A stretch of 62,301 nt of DNA from Streptomyces sp. WM6386 (GCF_000972385.1 NZ_JXTE01000057.1:1-62301); one strand, 5' to 3'; positions 16,889 through 25,835 are shown, counted from the stretch's first letter. Numbers and translations: made by a program. Notes: generated by a model not told the origin, from the letters alone.

Positions 16889-19306
16889 GTGGCGGCATTG
16901 GCACGGTGGTGCTATCGGCACCGGCTGGTGGTCCTGTTGCTGTGGGTGGGGACGGTGTTCGGTGTGGGCTTCGCGGGTTCCGCCGCGGGCACGGACTACG
17001 CGAACACGTTCTCGCTCCCGAACACGGACTCCACGCGCGCGTACGACCTGATGGAGAAGGCCTTCCCGCAGAGCGCGGGCGACACCGACACGGTGGTGTG
17101 GAAGGTCGAGGAAGGGTCGGTACGGGACGAGTCCGTACGGTCCCGGATCGAGCCCGCGCTGAAAGAGATCGGCGCGATGAAGGGGGTCGGCGAGGTCACC
17201 GACCCCTACGCGGCCGGCGGCGCGGCGCAGATCAGTGAGAGCGGGCGGATCGCCTACGCCCAGGTCACCTTCGTCGAGCAGGCCAACGCCGTGCCCAAGG
17301 AACTCGTCGAGGACGTCGTCGACACCGCACGGGCGGCCGAACGCGACGGACTCCAGGTCGAGTTGGGCGGCCAGGCGATCACCCGGACGCAGGAGCCGCC
17401 GACCGGCATCGCCGAGATGGTCGGCATCGTCGCCGCGGCGGTCGTGCTCTTCCTGGCCTTCGGCTCGCTCTTCGCGATGCTGCTGCCCCTGGTGGTCGCC
17501 ATCGCGGCCCTCGGCACCGGCCTGATGGCCACCTCGCTGCTCAGCCATGTCACCGACGTGCCCGAAGTCGCCCCGCTGCTCGGCTCGCTGATCGGTCTCG
17601 GCGTCGGCATCGACTACGCCCTGTTCATCGTGACCCGGCACCGCCGCGGCATCCTGCGCGGCATGAAGCCCGAGGAGTCGGCGGTCGTCGCGCTCAACAC
17701 CTCCGGGCGCGCGGTGCTGTTCGCGGGCGGCACGGTGTGCATCGCGCTCGCCGGCATGCTCGTGATGAACATGCGGTTCCTGGACGGCGTGGTCATCGCG
17801 ACCTCGCTGACGGTGGTGCTGAGCGTGCTGGCCGCGGTCACCCTGCTGCCCGCGCTCCTCGGCCTCCTCGGCATGCGCGTCCTCAGCCGCCGCCAGCGGC
17901 GCAGGCTCGCCGCCACGGGACCGGAGCCGGAGCTCACGAGCGGCCTCGCGGCGCGCTGGTCGTCGTACGTCCAGAAGCGCCCGCGCGCGGTCGCCGGGCT
18001 GGCCCTCGTGGTCATGGTGATCCTGGCGCTGCCCGTGCTCTCCATCCGGCTCGGCGCCACCGACCAGGGCAACCACCAGGAGTCGACGACGACCCGGCAG
18101 GCCTACGACCTGCTCGCCGAGGGCTTCGGGCCCGGCTTCAACGGCCCGCTCCAGGTGGTCGTCTCCGAAGGCGACGCCCAGGGGCTGGTCTCCCGTATCG
18201 AGGCCACCGAGGGCGTGGCTCAGGTGGCCGCCGTACCGCCCGCGAACGGGGTCACGCTGATCCAGGTCGTCCCGACGACCTCACCGCAGTCGGAGAAGAC
18301 CGACCAGCTCATCGACCGGCTGCGCGACGACGTGATCCCCGCCTCCGGCGCCGAGGCCCACGTCGGCGGTGTCACGGCCGTCTTCAAGGACTTCGCGGCC
18401 GTGACCGGCGAGCGGCTGCCGTACTTCGTCGCGGCGATCATCTCGCTGGGCTTCCTGCTGCTGCTCGTCGCGTTCCGCTCGCTGGTGGTCCCGCTGACCG
18501 CCGCCCTGATGAACCTGATCGCGGCGGCCGCGTCCTTCGGCGTCCTGGTGGCGATCTTCCAGTGGGGCTGGGGGACGGAGCTCATCGGTATCGGCAAGGA
18601 GGGTCCGATCACGGCGTTCCTGCCGGTCATCATGCTCTCCCTGCTCTTCGGCCTCTCGATGGACTACCAGGTGTTCCTGGTGAGCCGGATGCACGAGGAG
18701 TGGGTGCACACGAAGGACAACGCGCGCGCGGTCCGGGTGGGCCTGGCCGAGACCAGCCGGGTCATCAACTGCGCTGCCCTGATCATGATCTGCGTGTTCT
18801 CCGCGTTCGTCCTCAGCGGTGACATGGAGGGCGCGATGGCGGGCATCGGCCTCGCGGCCGCGGTCGCCCTGGACGCGTTCATCCTGCGTACGGCGCTGGT
18901 GCCGGCCGCGATGCACCTGCTCGGCACGTCCAACTGGTGGCTGCCGGACGGGCTGGAGAGGCGGCTGCCGCATCTGGCGGTGGAGCCCAGGGAAGAGGCC
19001 GTCGCGGAGGCTCCCGTGCAGGACGACGGTCCGGCGTCCGTCGTCCACGGCTTCGTCCGGGACACCGACGGCGAGCCGGTCGCGGGGGCGGCGGTGACGC
19101 TCCTGTCGAGGGGCGGTCGCCGGCTGGACCGGGTGGTGTCCCTGGCGGACGGCTCGTACATCGTGTCGGTGCCCGCCCCGGGCACGTATCTGCTGTCGGC
19201 CTCGGCGCCCTCGCACGGCTCGCGTGCGGGTCAGGTGGTCGTGGGCGAAGGGCCGCTCGTGTACGACGTGGAGCTGGCCGAGGGGGAGCTGGACGCGGTG
19301 AACTGA
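16889..19306 (+). CDS. MMPL-family RND exporter with a C-terminal regulatory-like Ig-fold domain
   Basis: The 805-residue transporter has the two-half MMPL/RND layout. Each half has a first helix, an extracytoplasmic domain and a block of five helices; GIDYALFIVTRHR and GLSMDYQVFLVSRMHEE are the conserved proton-relay helices. MMPL proteins export lipids or drugs with the proton gradient. The last 95 residues add a carboxypeptidase regulatory-like beta domain (VVHGFVRDTDGEPVAGAAV and YIVSVPAPGTYLLSASAP), uncommon in this family. GTG 16889 was chosen because GGGAG lies eight bases upstream; TTG 16883 is too close. A TetR gene is convergent 8 bases downstream. Confidence 0.9.
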   Translation: MAALARWCYRHRLVVLLLWVGTVFGVGFAGSAAGTDYANTFSLPNTDSTRAYDLMEKAFPQSAGDTDTVVWKVEEGSVRDESVRSRIEPALKEIGAMKGVGEVTDPYAAGGAAQISESGRIAYAQVTFVEQANAVPKELVEDVVDTARAAERDGLQVELGGQAITRTQEPPTGIAEMVGIVAAAVVLFLAFGSLFAMLLPLVVAIAALGTGLMATSLLSHVTDVPEVAPLLGSLIGLGVGIDYALFIVTRHRRGILRGMKPEESAVVALNTSGRAVLFAGGTVCIALAGMLVMNMRFLDGVVIATSLTVVLSVLAAVTLLPALLGLLGMRVLSRRQRRRLAATGPEPELTSGLAARWSSYVQKRPRAVAGLALVVMVILALPVLSIRLGATDQGNHQESTTTRQAYDLLAEGFGPGFNGPLQVVVSEGDAQGLVSRIEATEGVAQVAAVPPANGVTLIQVVPTTSPQSEKTDQLIDRLRDDVIPASGAEAHVGGVTAVFKDFAAVTGERLPYFVAAIISLGFLLLLVAFRSLVVPLTAALMNLIAAAASFGVLVAIFQWGWGTELIGIGKEGPITAFLPVIMLSLLFGLSMDYQVFLVSRMHEEWVHTKDNARAVRVGLAETSRVINCAALIMICVFSAFVLSGDMEGAMAGIGLAAAVALDAFILRTALVPAAMHLLGTSNWWLPDGLERRLPHLAVEPREEAVAEAPVQDDGPASVVHGFVRDTDGEPVAGAAVTLLSRGGRRLDRVVSLADGSYIVSVPAPGTYLLSASAPSHGSRAGQVVVGEGPLVYDVELAEGELDAVN

Positions 19307-19314
19307 CGCGGTTC

Positions 19315-20037
19315 CTAGGGCTTCCTGCCGGGGTCGGGCATCATCCTCGTCATCCCCGGCAGGAAGTCCGTGAACAGCTCGTGCACCTCGCGCACGAGCG
19401 GCCGCAGCACCCGGAACCTGGCGAGGGCGACACCGCGCGCGGTGAGCCGGGCGCCGCGCTCGGCGAGCCGGTAGCTCCGCTCGCGCCCCTCGGTCCGGTC
19501 GAAGATCCAATAGAGCACGAGCCCCATCTGCGAGAGCCACATCAACTCGGGCAGCACATCCCGCAGATCCTCAGGCACCTTGGTCTTCGTACCGGCCAGC
19601 ACGTCGCGGTGGACGCTGACGGCCTCCACGCGCGCGTGCTCCGACTCGGGGGAGAACGGGCTGAGCGGGCTGTCCGGGTCGGCGGCGTTCTTGAAGAACT
19701 GCACCGCGAACTCGTGGTACGGCGTGGCGATGTCCAGCCACGCCCGCAGCACACCGGCGAGCCGCGCCTCCAGGTCGCTCTCCCGCTCCAGGACCTCCCG
19801 GACCGCCACCTGGTGCTCGGCGGCGATCCGGTCGTAGAAGCCCTGGATCAGGTGCTCCTTGCCCTCGAAGTAGTAGTAGGCGTTCCCGACGGAGACCCCG
19901 GCCTCGTTGGCGATGGCCCGCATCGTCGTCTTGTCGTAGCCGCGCTCCTGGAACAGCCGCATGGCCGTCTCCAGGATCAGGGCGCGGGTCTGCTCGGACT
20001 TGCTGGGCGTACCGCCCTCTTCGTTGTTCGCGGGCAC
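19315..20037 (-). CDS. TetR/AcrR-family transcriptional regulator
   Basis: The 240-residue product has an N-terminal helix-turn-helix (TMRAIANEAGVSVGNAYYYFEGKEHLI) and a ligand-binding C-terminal domain. The start is uncertain; I use GTG 20037. The convergent MMPL exporter gene ends 8 bases away, and TetR genes beside exporters usually repress them, so this exporter is the first candidate target. The VOC gene lies 32 bases upstream on the same strand, so the two may form a small operon. Confidence 0.88.
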   Translation of the reverse strand: MPANNEEGGTPSKSEQTRALILETAMRLFQERGYDKTTMRAIANEAGVSVGNAYYYFEGKEHLIQGFYDRIAAEHQVAVREVLERESDLEARLAGVLRAWLDIATPYHEFAVQFFKNAADPDSPLSPFSPESEHARVEAVSVHRDVLAGTKTKVPEDLRDVLPELMWLSQMGLVLYWIFDRTEGRERSYRLAERGARLTARGVALARFRVLRPLVREVHELFTDFLPGMTRMMPDPGRKP

Positions 20038-20069
20038 GACGAAGAGCCTAACCAGTGGCGCGGGTGCGA

Positions 20070-20480
20070 TCAGGGGCGGCGTCCCAGCTCCGGCCGCTTG
20101 GTGTAGTCCGTGAACCCGAGGACGTTGCCCCACGGATCGGCGATCTCGACGGTCCAGCCGGTCGCCGTGGAGAAGGGCCCGTCGAGCAGTGCGAGGTCCG
20201 CCTTGCGCAGCTCCCGTGCCGCCACGCGCGCGTTCGGCACCTCCAGCCACACGCGCGGGGAGGGCCACGGCGGCGGACGGTGCCCGATCCCCTCCTCCTG
20301 CCGGAGCAGGAGCCCCGGCGTCTCGCCCCCGGCCTTCAGCACCGCGATCCCTGCCTCGTCGAGCCGGGCCGCCACCGCGAACCCGGCGCGCTCGTAGAAG
20401 CCGACGGCCTCGCCGAGGTCACCCACGGGCAGCAGGACGTTGTCGAAACCGAGCAGCTCGTACGACTCTTCATCTGACAT
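20070..20480 (-). CDS. VOC (glyoxalase/bleomycin resistance) family protein
   Basis: The 136-residue protein has the paired beta-alpha-beta-beta-beta modules of the vicinal oxygen chelate fold, starting with GFDNVLLPVGDLGEAVGFYERAGF and ending with a VEIADPWGNVLGFTDY strand typical of the family. Members are dioxygenases, glyoxalases or antibiotic-binding proteins. The substrate is not predictable. The start codon lies in the middle of a 6-bp inverted repeat that could be an operator. Confidence 0.85.
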   Translation of the reverse strand: MSDEESYELLGFDNVLLPVGDLGEAVGFYERAGFAVAARLDEAGIAVLKAGGETPGLLLRQEEGIGHRPPPWPSPRVWLEVPNARVAARELRKADLALLDGPFSTATGWTVEIADPWGNVLGFTDYTKRPELGRRP

Positions 20481-20490
20481 GCCATCAGAT
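20472..20490. promoter_or_regulatory. Inverted repeat spanning the VOC start codon
   Basis: ATCTGA (20472-20477) and TCAGAT (20485-20490) are perfect inverted arms with a 7-base spacer. The VOC start codon occupies 20478-20480. This could be a TetR-type operator or an RNA hairpin hiding the start. It is short and could be chance. Confidence 0.25.
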
Positions 20491-20510
20491 TAGGTGCGGG
20501 GCCGACGGAT

Positions 20511-20533
20511 ACCCCGCGGGCTTTCCGCGGGGT
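20511..20533. terminator. Strong hairpin upstream of a small-gene operon
   Basis: ACCCCGCGG (20511-20519) pairs perfectly with CCGCGGGGT (20525-20533) over a 5-base loop. It lies between the divergent VOC gene and the 20612 gene, so it is in a leader or insulates the two promoters rather than ending a known gene. Confidence 0.5.
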
Positions 20534-20611
20534 CACTCATTGGGCCGAGACGGAGGTCCTCGCGTCGGTACGCTGAGCCGTCTTCAGAGCCGCGTGGCAA
20601 AGGGGGCGGGA

Positions 20612-21046
20612 ATGGTTCCGGGAACAGAGGCCTTCCTCGACGAAGTCCGAGTGGCTTTCACGGACGTCGCCGAGAGGCTGGGCCTGAGCGGCCCCGGCGA
20701 GGGGGAGCAGGACCGGCACCTCGCCGTCGCGACCTACACGGGCTCCGGCGTGCGGTACCGGATCGTCCTCGGCCTGTGGGACGGCGACGTCGAGACACAC
20801 GCCTGCCGCGAGACGGGGCTGACCGAGTGCAAGGTCGCCATCGGCAAGCTGGCGCTCGCCGCGGGAGTGGCCGACAGCCGGGTCTCCTTCGGCGCCCGCA
20901 GCCTGCGGCAGCTGAGGAAGTCGCTGGCCGGGCAGGTCCGTTACGTCGAACTGGTGCATCCGCTGGTCTCCGGGGAACCGGAGGCGGCCCTCGCGCTGAT
21001 GCGGGCCGCGGGGGCGCGGGAGTGGAGCAGGCCCGCCCTGCGGTGA
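20612..21046 (+). CDS. Hypothetical protein, first gene of a three-gene set
   Basis: I do not recognise a family. The 144-residue, probably cytoplasmic protein has an alternating strand pattern (RYRIVLGLWDGDVETHACRET) and one basic helix (RSLRQLRKSLAGQ). The ATG at 20612 follows GGGGGCGGG. It lies 41 bases upstream of the beta-grasp gene and on the same strand, so they are probably co-transcribed. No membrane segment or signal is visible. Confidence 0.65.
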   Translation: MVPGTEAFLDEVRVAFTDVAERLGLSGPGEGEQDRHLAVATYTGSGVRYRIVLGLWDGDVETHACRETGLTECKVAIGKLALAAGVADSRVSFGARSLRQLRKSLAGQVRYVELVHPLVSGEPEAALALMRAAGAREWSRPALR

Positions 21047-21087
21047 CGCCCGGCCCGTTGTCAGTGGCGGGTCGTACTGTCGGCGGC

Positions 21088-21480
21088 ATGGGAATCGTGA
21101 GGTTCGTCGACGAGACGACAAGCGGGAGCCGTAGCGACGGCTGGGGGCTGGAGATCGCCGAGGAGCGGCTCGGCGTGCGGGAGTTGATCCGGCGCCGGGT
21201 CTTCCAGGAGGTCGCCGAGTACAACGCCCGTACGCCGGAGGTCTTCCAGGGCCTGGTCCAGCCCGAGGACACGGAGCGCGTGCTGAACGGCTACGCCCTG
21301 CGCACGCCCCGCCGGATAGACCCCGAGAAGCAGACCGAGCTGGCGCTCAAGGCCTTCGCGGGCAACGGCTTCCTGGTGCTCGTCGGCGACCGTCAGGTCA
21401 CCGAACCCGACGAGGAGATCGAGCTGGCGCTCGGCACCGAGGTCACGTTCCTGAAGCTCGTCGCCCTGGTGGGTGGATGA
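21088..21480 (+). CDS. Putative ubiquitin-like (MoaD/ThiS-type) beta-grasp protein ending in Gly-Gly
   Basis: The 130-residue protein follows the beta-grasp order. A first strand (MGIVRFVDETTSG) and second strand (GWGLEIAEERL) are followed by an amphipathic helix (GVRELIRRRVFQEVAEYNAR). An insertion of about 50 residues comes next, and a last part (FLVLVGDRQVTEPDEEIELA then TEVTFLKLVALVGG) resembles the NGRQV...GDEVxxxPPVAGG end of MoaD and ThiS. The C-terminus is exactly Val-Gly-Gly, the hallmark of sulfur-carrier and ubiquitin-like proteins activated by E1-type enzymes. No E1-like gene is adjacent. The next ORF overlaps its stop by 8 bases. The fold is inferred by eye. Confidence 0.6.
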   Translation: MGIVRFVDETTSGSRSDGWGLEIAEERLGVRELIRRRVFQEVAEYNARTPEVFQGLVQPEDTERVLNGYALRTPRRIDPEKQTELALKAFAGNGFLVLVGDRQVTEPDEEIELALGTEVTFLKLVALVGG

Positions 21481-21670
21481 TGCAGGCAACGTCCAGACGT
21501 ACAAGGACCTGATCCGCAATCGCTCCGCCGACGGGCGGCCGGAGGCGCTCGCCCATGACCTGCTCAAGGCCGCCGTCGTCAACAGCGGCAACTGGACCGG
21601 TCTGTGGAGCGGCGTCCTGGACCGGCTGTGTCGCGCAGACCTGGCCGACCTGCGCGGCGAAGGCACCGCC
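21473..21670 (+). pseudogene. Truncated ORF overlapping the beta-grasp gene
   Basis: A GTG at 21473 opens a frame with strong Streptomyces codon bias for about 62 codons (NVQTYKDLIRNRSADGRPEA, then AHDLLKAAVVNSGNWTGLWSG). At about 21665 the coding character stops as the frame runs antisense into the end of the convergent secreted-protein gene, with no stop codon nearby in any sensible place. The 8-base overlap with the upstream gene suggests it was a translationally coupled partner. I read it as the 5' remnant of a gene cut by a deletion or insertion. A real small protein with a long tail is less likely. Confidence 0.5.
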
Positions 21671-22450
21671 TCAGGCTCCGCAGCCACCCGCCCGACGCGT
21701 GGTCACGGCGATGTCGTCGAGACGGATGTCGTACGAGGACGGGGTCGGGTCGCCCTGGTAGAGCTGCCAGCCGAGCTTCAGCTTGTCGAAGGCCGGGAAG
21801 AGGAAGTCGTCGGCCGTGCCGCCGTGTTCCTTCGTGGACACGGTCAGGTCGGACTGCTCGACGCCGTCGAAATAGATCGTGACCTGGTTGTCCGTCGCGT
21901 CCAGATGGAACTCGACGCACTGCCACGCGCCGCCCACCGCCGGTGCGGAGGTCTTCCACGACGTCCAGTCGCCAGTGGGCCCGAGGTCGGAGCCGACGCC
22001 CCAGAAGTTGCGCTGGTCGGTGGGGGCGTACTGCCCGCCGAGCGGCCGGACGAGTGTGGGGGAGTCGGATCCGGACGCCTCGGCGATCGTCCAGTGCGCC
22101 CAGTCCGGGGCGGTCGGGAAGGCGTCCACCCGGATGCGCAGACGGGCCCAGTAGCTGTTGCCGGGGGCAGCCAGGTCGGGGAAGACGAGGAAGGCGCGAC
22201 CGTTGCCCTCGGTGTGGATCCGGAGCTCACGGCCGTGGCCCGTGCTGCTGGGGGCGACCGTCAGGGTGCCGTCGGCGGTGTCGGTGGTCCAGCCGTGGCC
22301 CTTCGTCACCGGGCCCAGGGGGAGACGGTCGAAGCTCTCCCGGGCGAGGGTGCCGTGCGGGGTGGGGGCCGCCGAGGAGGAGGCGGGGATCGCGAGGAGT
22401 ACGGCCGCTGCGGCGGAGAGGGAGGCGGCGGCCTTCTTCAGGAAGGGCAT
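21671..22450 (-). CDS. Secreted jelly-roll protein, possibly Cip1-like
   Basis: The 259-residue product has a clear signal peptide (ATG 22450, cleavage after SSSAAP near residue 29) and is then strand-rich with many Trp and aromatic residues (YWARLRIRVDAFPT, WQCVEFHLDA, VTIYFDGVEQSDLTV, YDIRLDDIAV), a pattern of carbohydrate-active beta-sandwich proteins. It resembles the Cip1-type cellulase-induced proteins and polysaccharide-lyase-like jelly rolls that occur in some Streptomyces. I cannot assign a catalytic residue. Its 3' end sits exactly where the convergent truncated ORF loses coding character, suggesting a past rearrangement here. Confidence 0.75.
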   Translation of the reverse strand: MPFLKKAAASLSAAAAVLLAIPASSSAAPTPHGTLARESFDRLPLGPVTKGHGWTTDTADGTLTVAPSSTGHGRELRIHTEGNGRAFLVFPDLAAPGNSYWARLRIRVDAFPTAPDWAHWTIAEASGSDSPTLVRPLGGQYAPTDQRNFWGVGSDLGPTGDWTSWKTSAPAVGGAWQCVEFHLDATDNQVTIYFDGVEQSDLTVSTKEHGGTADDFLFPAFDKLKLGWQLYQGDPTPSSYDIRLDDIAVTTRRAGGCGA

Positions 22451-22511
22451 GGGGTCAGTGTGCAACTGGAGTCACACAACTCACAGGTGTCACAGGGGAG
22501 TTGGCTGGATC

Positions 22512-23120
22512 TCAGTCGCTCTTCGGCTGGCCTGCCTTCAGGATCTCCGCCACGTCCAGGGTGACCTCGGCGCCGATGGATTTGGGCAGGGTGACTATCT
22601 CGCCGGGGGAGTGCGGGCGGTGGCTCTCGTAATCGTTCCCGGTGGGGTCGGTCAGGACGTGGAGGCGCTGATGCTTGCGGTCGATGATCACATAGACCGG
22701 GATCTTGGCAGCTCCGTACGCCTTCACCTTGTCTCGCAGGTCGGTCCGATAGTTGCTGGAGGTGACCTCGAGGACAAGGCGGAAGCAGAGGGGGTCGTAG
22801 CAGTTGTTCTCGACGTAGTGATCCCGGTAGTCGGCGTCGACCACCGAAAGGTCGGGGATCGCGTAGTCCTCGGTTCCAGTCGGTAGCCATAGGCCGGCGC
22901 CTTGGAGCACCTTCGACTCAGTCCCGTGGAGACCGGAAGTCGCGAAGGGCAGCACAAGGTCGGTCAAGCTCTCGGCGTGAGGGCCGTCCGGCGGCGGGGA
23001 CACGAGGATCTGGCCTCCGATGATCTCGACGCGGTAGCCCGGGAGGCGATCCATGATCCGGTTCGCCTCCGTGATCAACGGACGGTCCTCATGCGGCCGC
23101 TCAACAGCTGCTGCGGACAT
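22512..23120 (-). CDS. Uma2-family (DUF820) putative endonuclease
   Basis: The 202-residue protein has the restriction-endonuclease-like fold pattern of DUF820: YRVEIIGGQILVSPPP near the N-terminus, IPDLSVVDADY with the first catalytic Asp, and LVLEVTSSNYRTDLRDKVKAYGAAKIPVYVIID with the E-x-Lys core. The family is abundant in Streptomyces and cyanobacteria and of uncertain biological role. I start it at ATG 23120; the frame extends 12 codons further. It stands alone after a hairpin downstream of sdhB. Confidence 0.87.
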   Translation of the reverse strand: MSAAAVERPHEDRPLITEANRIMDRLPGYRVEIIGGQILVSPPPDGPHAESLTDLVLPFATSGLHGTESKVLQGAGLWLPTGTEDYAIPDLSVVDADYRDHYVENNCYDPLCFRLVLEVTSSNYRTDLRDKVKAYGAAKIPVYVIIDRKHQRLHVLTDPTGNDYESHRPHSPGEIVTLPKSIGAEVTLDVAEILKAGQPKSD

Positions 23121-23225
23121 CAGGTGCCTCCTGGGGGCTGGTGTCGAGACCATCATCGTAGGCCGACCACCACCGGTATGTCCTTAACGATCACGTTCAG
23201 CCAAACGGGTGTCCGCACGCCAGAA

Positions 23226-23252
23226 GGCCCCGCTCCCAACGGAAACGGGGCC
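23226..23252 (-). terminator. Hairpin downstream of sdhB
   Basis: GGCCCCG (23226-23232) and CGGGGCC (23246-23252) form a perfect 7-bp stem with a 13-base loop, 46 bases beyond the sdhB stop on the minus strand, followed by TTCT. It probably ends the sdhCDAB transcript before the Uma2 gene. Confidence 0.65.
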
Positions 23253-23297
23253 CTCACAGCCGTACGCAAAGTACGGAAAGCCGTACCGCCGACGACC

Positions 23298-24059
23298 TCA
23301 GAACCGGCGCGTGATCAGCGCCTTCTTCACCTCGGCGATCGCCTTCGTGACCTCGATGCCACGCGGGCACGCGTCCGTGCAGTTGAAGGTGGTGCGGCAG
23401 CGCCACACACCGTCACGGTCGTTGAGGATCTCCAGCCGCTGCTCCCCGGCCTCGTCGCGCGAGTCGAAGATGAAGCGGTGGGCGTTGACGATGGCGGCAG
23501 GACCGAAGTACTGGCCGTCGTTCCAGAAGACCGGGCACGACGACGTGCACGCCGCGCACAGAATGCACTTGGTCGTGTCGTCGAAGCGCTCGCGGTCCTC
23601 GGCGGTCTGGAGGCGCTCACGCGTCGGCTCGTTCGTGTCCTTCGTGATGAGGAAGGGCATGACGTCGCGGTACGCCTGGAAGAACGGCTCCATGTCGACC
23701 ACGAGGTCCTTCAGGACCGTGAGGCCCTTGATGGGCTCGACCGTGATCGGCTTCTCGGGGTTGATGTCCTTGATCAGCGTCTTGCAGGCAAGGCGGTTCT
23801 TGCCGTTGATCCGCATCGCGTCCGAGCCGCAGATGCCGTGGGCGCAGGAGCGGCGGAAGGTGAGCGTGCCGTCCAGGTCCCACTTGATCTTGTGGAGGCC
23901 GTCGAGGACGCGCTCCTTGGGGTCGATCTCCAGCTGGAAGTCTTCCCAGGTCGCCTCGGCCGAGATCTCCGGGTTGAAGCGACGGACGCGGAACGTGACC
24001 GTGATGTAGGGAGAGGCCGCGGACTCCGCCTCGACCTTGTCCAGAACAGGGGTTGCCAT
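23298..24059 (-). CDS. sdhB: Succinate dehydrogenase iron-sulfur subunit
   Basis: The 253-residue subunit passes electrons from the flavoprotein to the membrane quinone site. All three cluster sites are visible: CAHGICGSDA plus a later Cys (LACKTLI) for the [2Fe-2S] cluster, CILCAACTSSCP for the [4Fe-4S] cluster and CRTTFNCTDACPRGI for the [3Fe-4S] cluster. Its ATG overlaps the sdhA stop by one base. It is the last gene of sdhCDAB. Confidence 0.97.
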   Translation of the reverse strand: MATPVLDKVEAESAASPYITVTFRVRRFNPEISAEATWEDFQLEIDPKERVLDGLHKIKWDLDGTLTFRRSCAHGICGSDAMRINGKNRLACKTLIKDINPEKPITVEPIKGLTVLKDLVVDMEPFFQAYRDVMPFLITKDTNEPTRERLQTAEDRERFDDTTKCILCAACTSSCPVFWNDGQYFGPAAIVNAHRFIFDSRDEAGEQRLEILNDRDGVWRCRTTFNCTDACPRGIEVTKAIAEVKKALITRRF

Positions 24060-25813
24060 CAGTACTTACGCTCCATCGGCTGGTAGCGGGTCTGGACGAC
24101 CGGCTTGTAGTCGAGCCGGATCGACTCGGCGCCGTCGTCGCCCACCTCGCGGTACGCCATGGTGTGGCGCATGAAGTTGACGTCGTCGCGGTTGGGGTAG
24201 TCCTCGCGGTAGTGACCGCCGCGGGACTCCTTGCGGGCCAGGGCCGAGACCGCCATGACCTCGGCGAGGTCGAGCAGGTTGCCCAGCTCGATGGCCTCCA
24301 GCAGGTCCGTGTTGAACCGCTTGCCCTTGTCCTGGATCGAGACGTTCCGGTAGCGCTCGCGCAGCTCCGCGATCTTCTCGACCGCCGTCTTGATCGTCTG
24401 CTCGGTGCGGAACACCATGACGTTGGCGTCCATGGCCTCCTGCAGCTCACGACGGATCACCGACACGCGCTCGGTGCCCGTCGACGAGCGCAGCCGCTCG
24501 ACCTGCTCGACGACGAGCGAGGCCGGGTCCTCCGGCAGCTCGACGAAGTCCGCCGTCTGGCTGTACTCCGCCGCCGCGATACCGGCCCGACGGCCGAACA
24601 CGTTGATGTCCAGGAGCGAGTTCGTGCCCAGACGGTTGGCGCCGTGGACCGACACACAGGCCACCTCGCCGGCCGCGTACAGGCCCGGGACCACCGTGGT
24701 GTTGTCCGACAGGACCTCACCCTCGACGTTCGTCGGGATGCCGCCCATGGCGTAGTGAGCGGTGGGCTGGATCGGGATCGGGTCCGTGTACGGCTCGATG
24801 CCCAGGTAGGTGCGCGCGAACTCCGTGATGTCCGGGAGCTTCGCGTCCAGCTGCTCCGGCGGGAGGTGGGTGAGGTCGAGGTAGACGTGGTCGCCCTCGG
24901 GACCGCAGCCGCGGCCCTCACGGATCTCCGTGTAGATGGAGCGGGACACGACGTCACGGGACGCGAGGTCCTTCATGACCGGCGCGTACTTCTCCATGAA
25001 GCGCTCGCCGTCCTTGTTGCGGAGGATGCCGCCCTCACCACGGGCGCCCTCCGTCAGCAGGATGCCCATGCGCCAGATGCCGGTCGGGTGGAACTGGAAG
25101 AACTCCATGTCCTCCAGCGGCAGACCGCGACGGTAGACCGCCGCCTGGCCGTCACCGGTCAGCGTGTGCGCGTTCGACGTCACCTTGAAGAACTTGCCGG
25201 TGCCGCCGGAGGCGTAGATCACGGCCTTCGCCTGGAAGATGTGGATCTCACCGGTCGCGAGCTCGTAGGCCACGACGCCCGCCGACCGCTTGACGCCGTC
25301 GACCTCGATGAGCAGCTGGTCCAGGACGTAGAACTCGTTGAAGAACTCCACACCCTCCTTGACGCAGTTCTGGTACAGCGTCTGGAGGATCATGTGGCCG
25401 GTGCGGTCCGCGGCGTAGCAGGACCGGCGGACCGGGGCCTCGCCGTGGTTGCGGGAGTGACCGCCGAAGCGGCGCTGGTCGATCGTCCCGTCGGGCGTCC
25501 GGTTGAACGGCAGGCCCATCTTCTCCAGGTCGAGGACGGCGTCGATGGCCTCCTTCGCCAGGATCTCGGCGGCGTCCTGGTCGACCAGGTAGTCACCGCC
25601 CTTGACCGTGTCGAAGGTGTGCCACTCCCAGTTGTCCTCCTCCACGTTGGCCAGCGCGGCGGCCATGCCGCCCTGCGCGGCGCCCGTGTGGGAGCGGGTG
25701 GGGTAGAGCTTCGTCAGCACGGCGGTACGGCTGCGCTTCGTCGACTCGATCGCGGCGCGCATGCCGGCGCCGCCCGCGCCGACGATGACGGTGTCGTACT
25801 TGTGGATCTTCAT
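24059..25813 (-). CDS. sdhA: Succinate dehydrogenase flavoprotein subunit
   Basis: The 584-residue catalytic subunit oxidises succinate to fumarate in the TCA cycle at the inner membrane face. The N-terminal FAD motif ([14 protein letters not shown]), the covalent-FAD His region ([15 protein letters not shown]), the substrate loop ([14 protein letters not shown]) and the [11 protein letters not shown] motif are all present. It starts 22 bases after sdhD and overlaps sdhB by one base. It is the full length for the quinone-linked enzyme. Confidence 0.98.
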   Translation of the reverse strand: MKIHKYDTVIVGAGGAGMRAAIESTKRSRTAVLTKLYPTRSHTGAAQGGMAAALANVEEDNWEWHTFDTVKGGDYLVDQDAAEILAKEAIDAVLDLEKMGLPFNRTPDGTIDQRRFGGHSRNHGEAPVRRSCYAADRTGHMILQTLYQNCVKEGVEFFNEFYVLDQLLIEVDGVKRSAGVVAYELATGEIHIFQAKAVIYASGGTGKFFKVTSNAHTLTGDGQAAVYRRGLPLEDMEFFQFHPTGIWRMGILLTEGARGEGGILRNKDGERFMEKYAPVMKDLASRDVVSRSIYTEIREGRGCGPEGDHVYLDLTHLPPEQLDAKLPDITEFARTYLGIEPYTDPIPIQPTAHYAMGGIPTNVEGEVLSDNTTVVPGLYAAGEVACVSVHGANRLGTNSLLDINVFGRRAGIAAAEYSQTADFVELPEDPASLVVEQVERLRSSTGTERVSVIRRELQEAMDANVMVFRTEQTIKTAVEKIAELRERYRNVSIQDKGKRFNTDLLEAIELGNLLDLAEVMAVSALARKESRGGHYREDYPNRDDVNFMRHTMAYREVGDDGAESIRLDYKPVVQTRYQPMERKY

Positions 25814-25835
25814 CAGGAATTCCTCAGCCCCGTGC

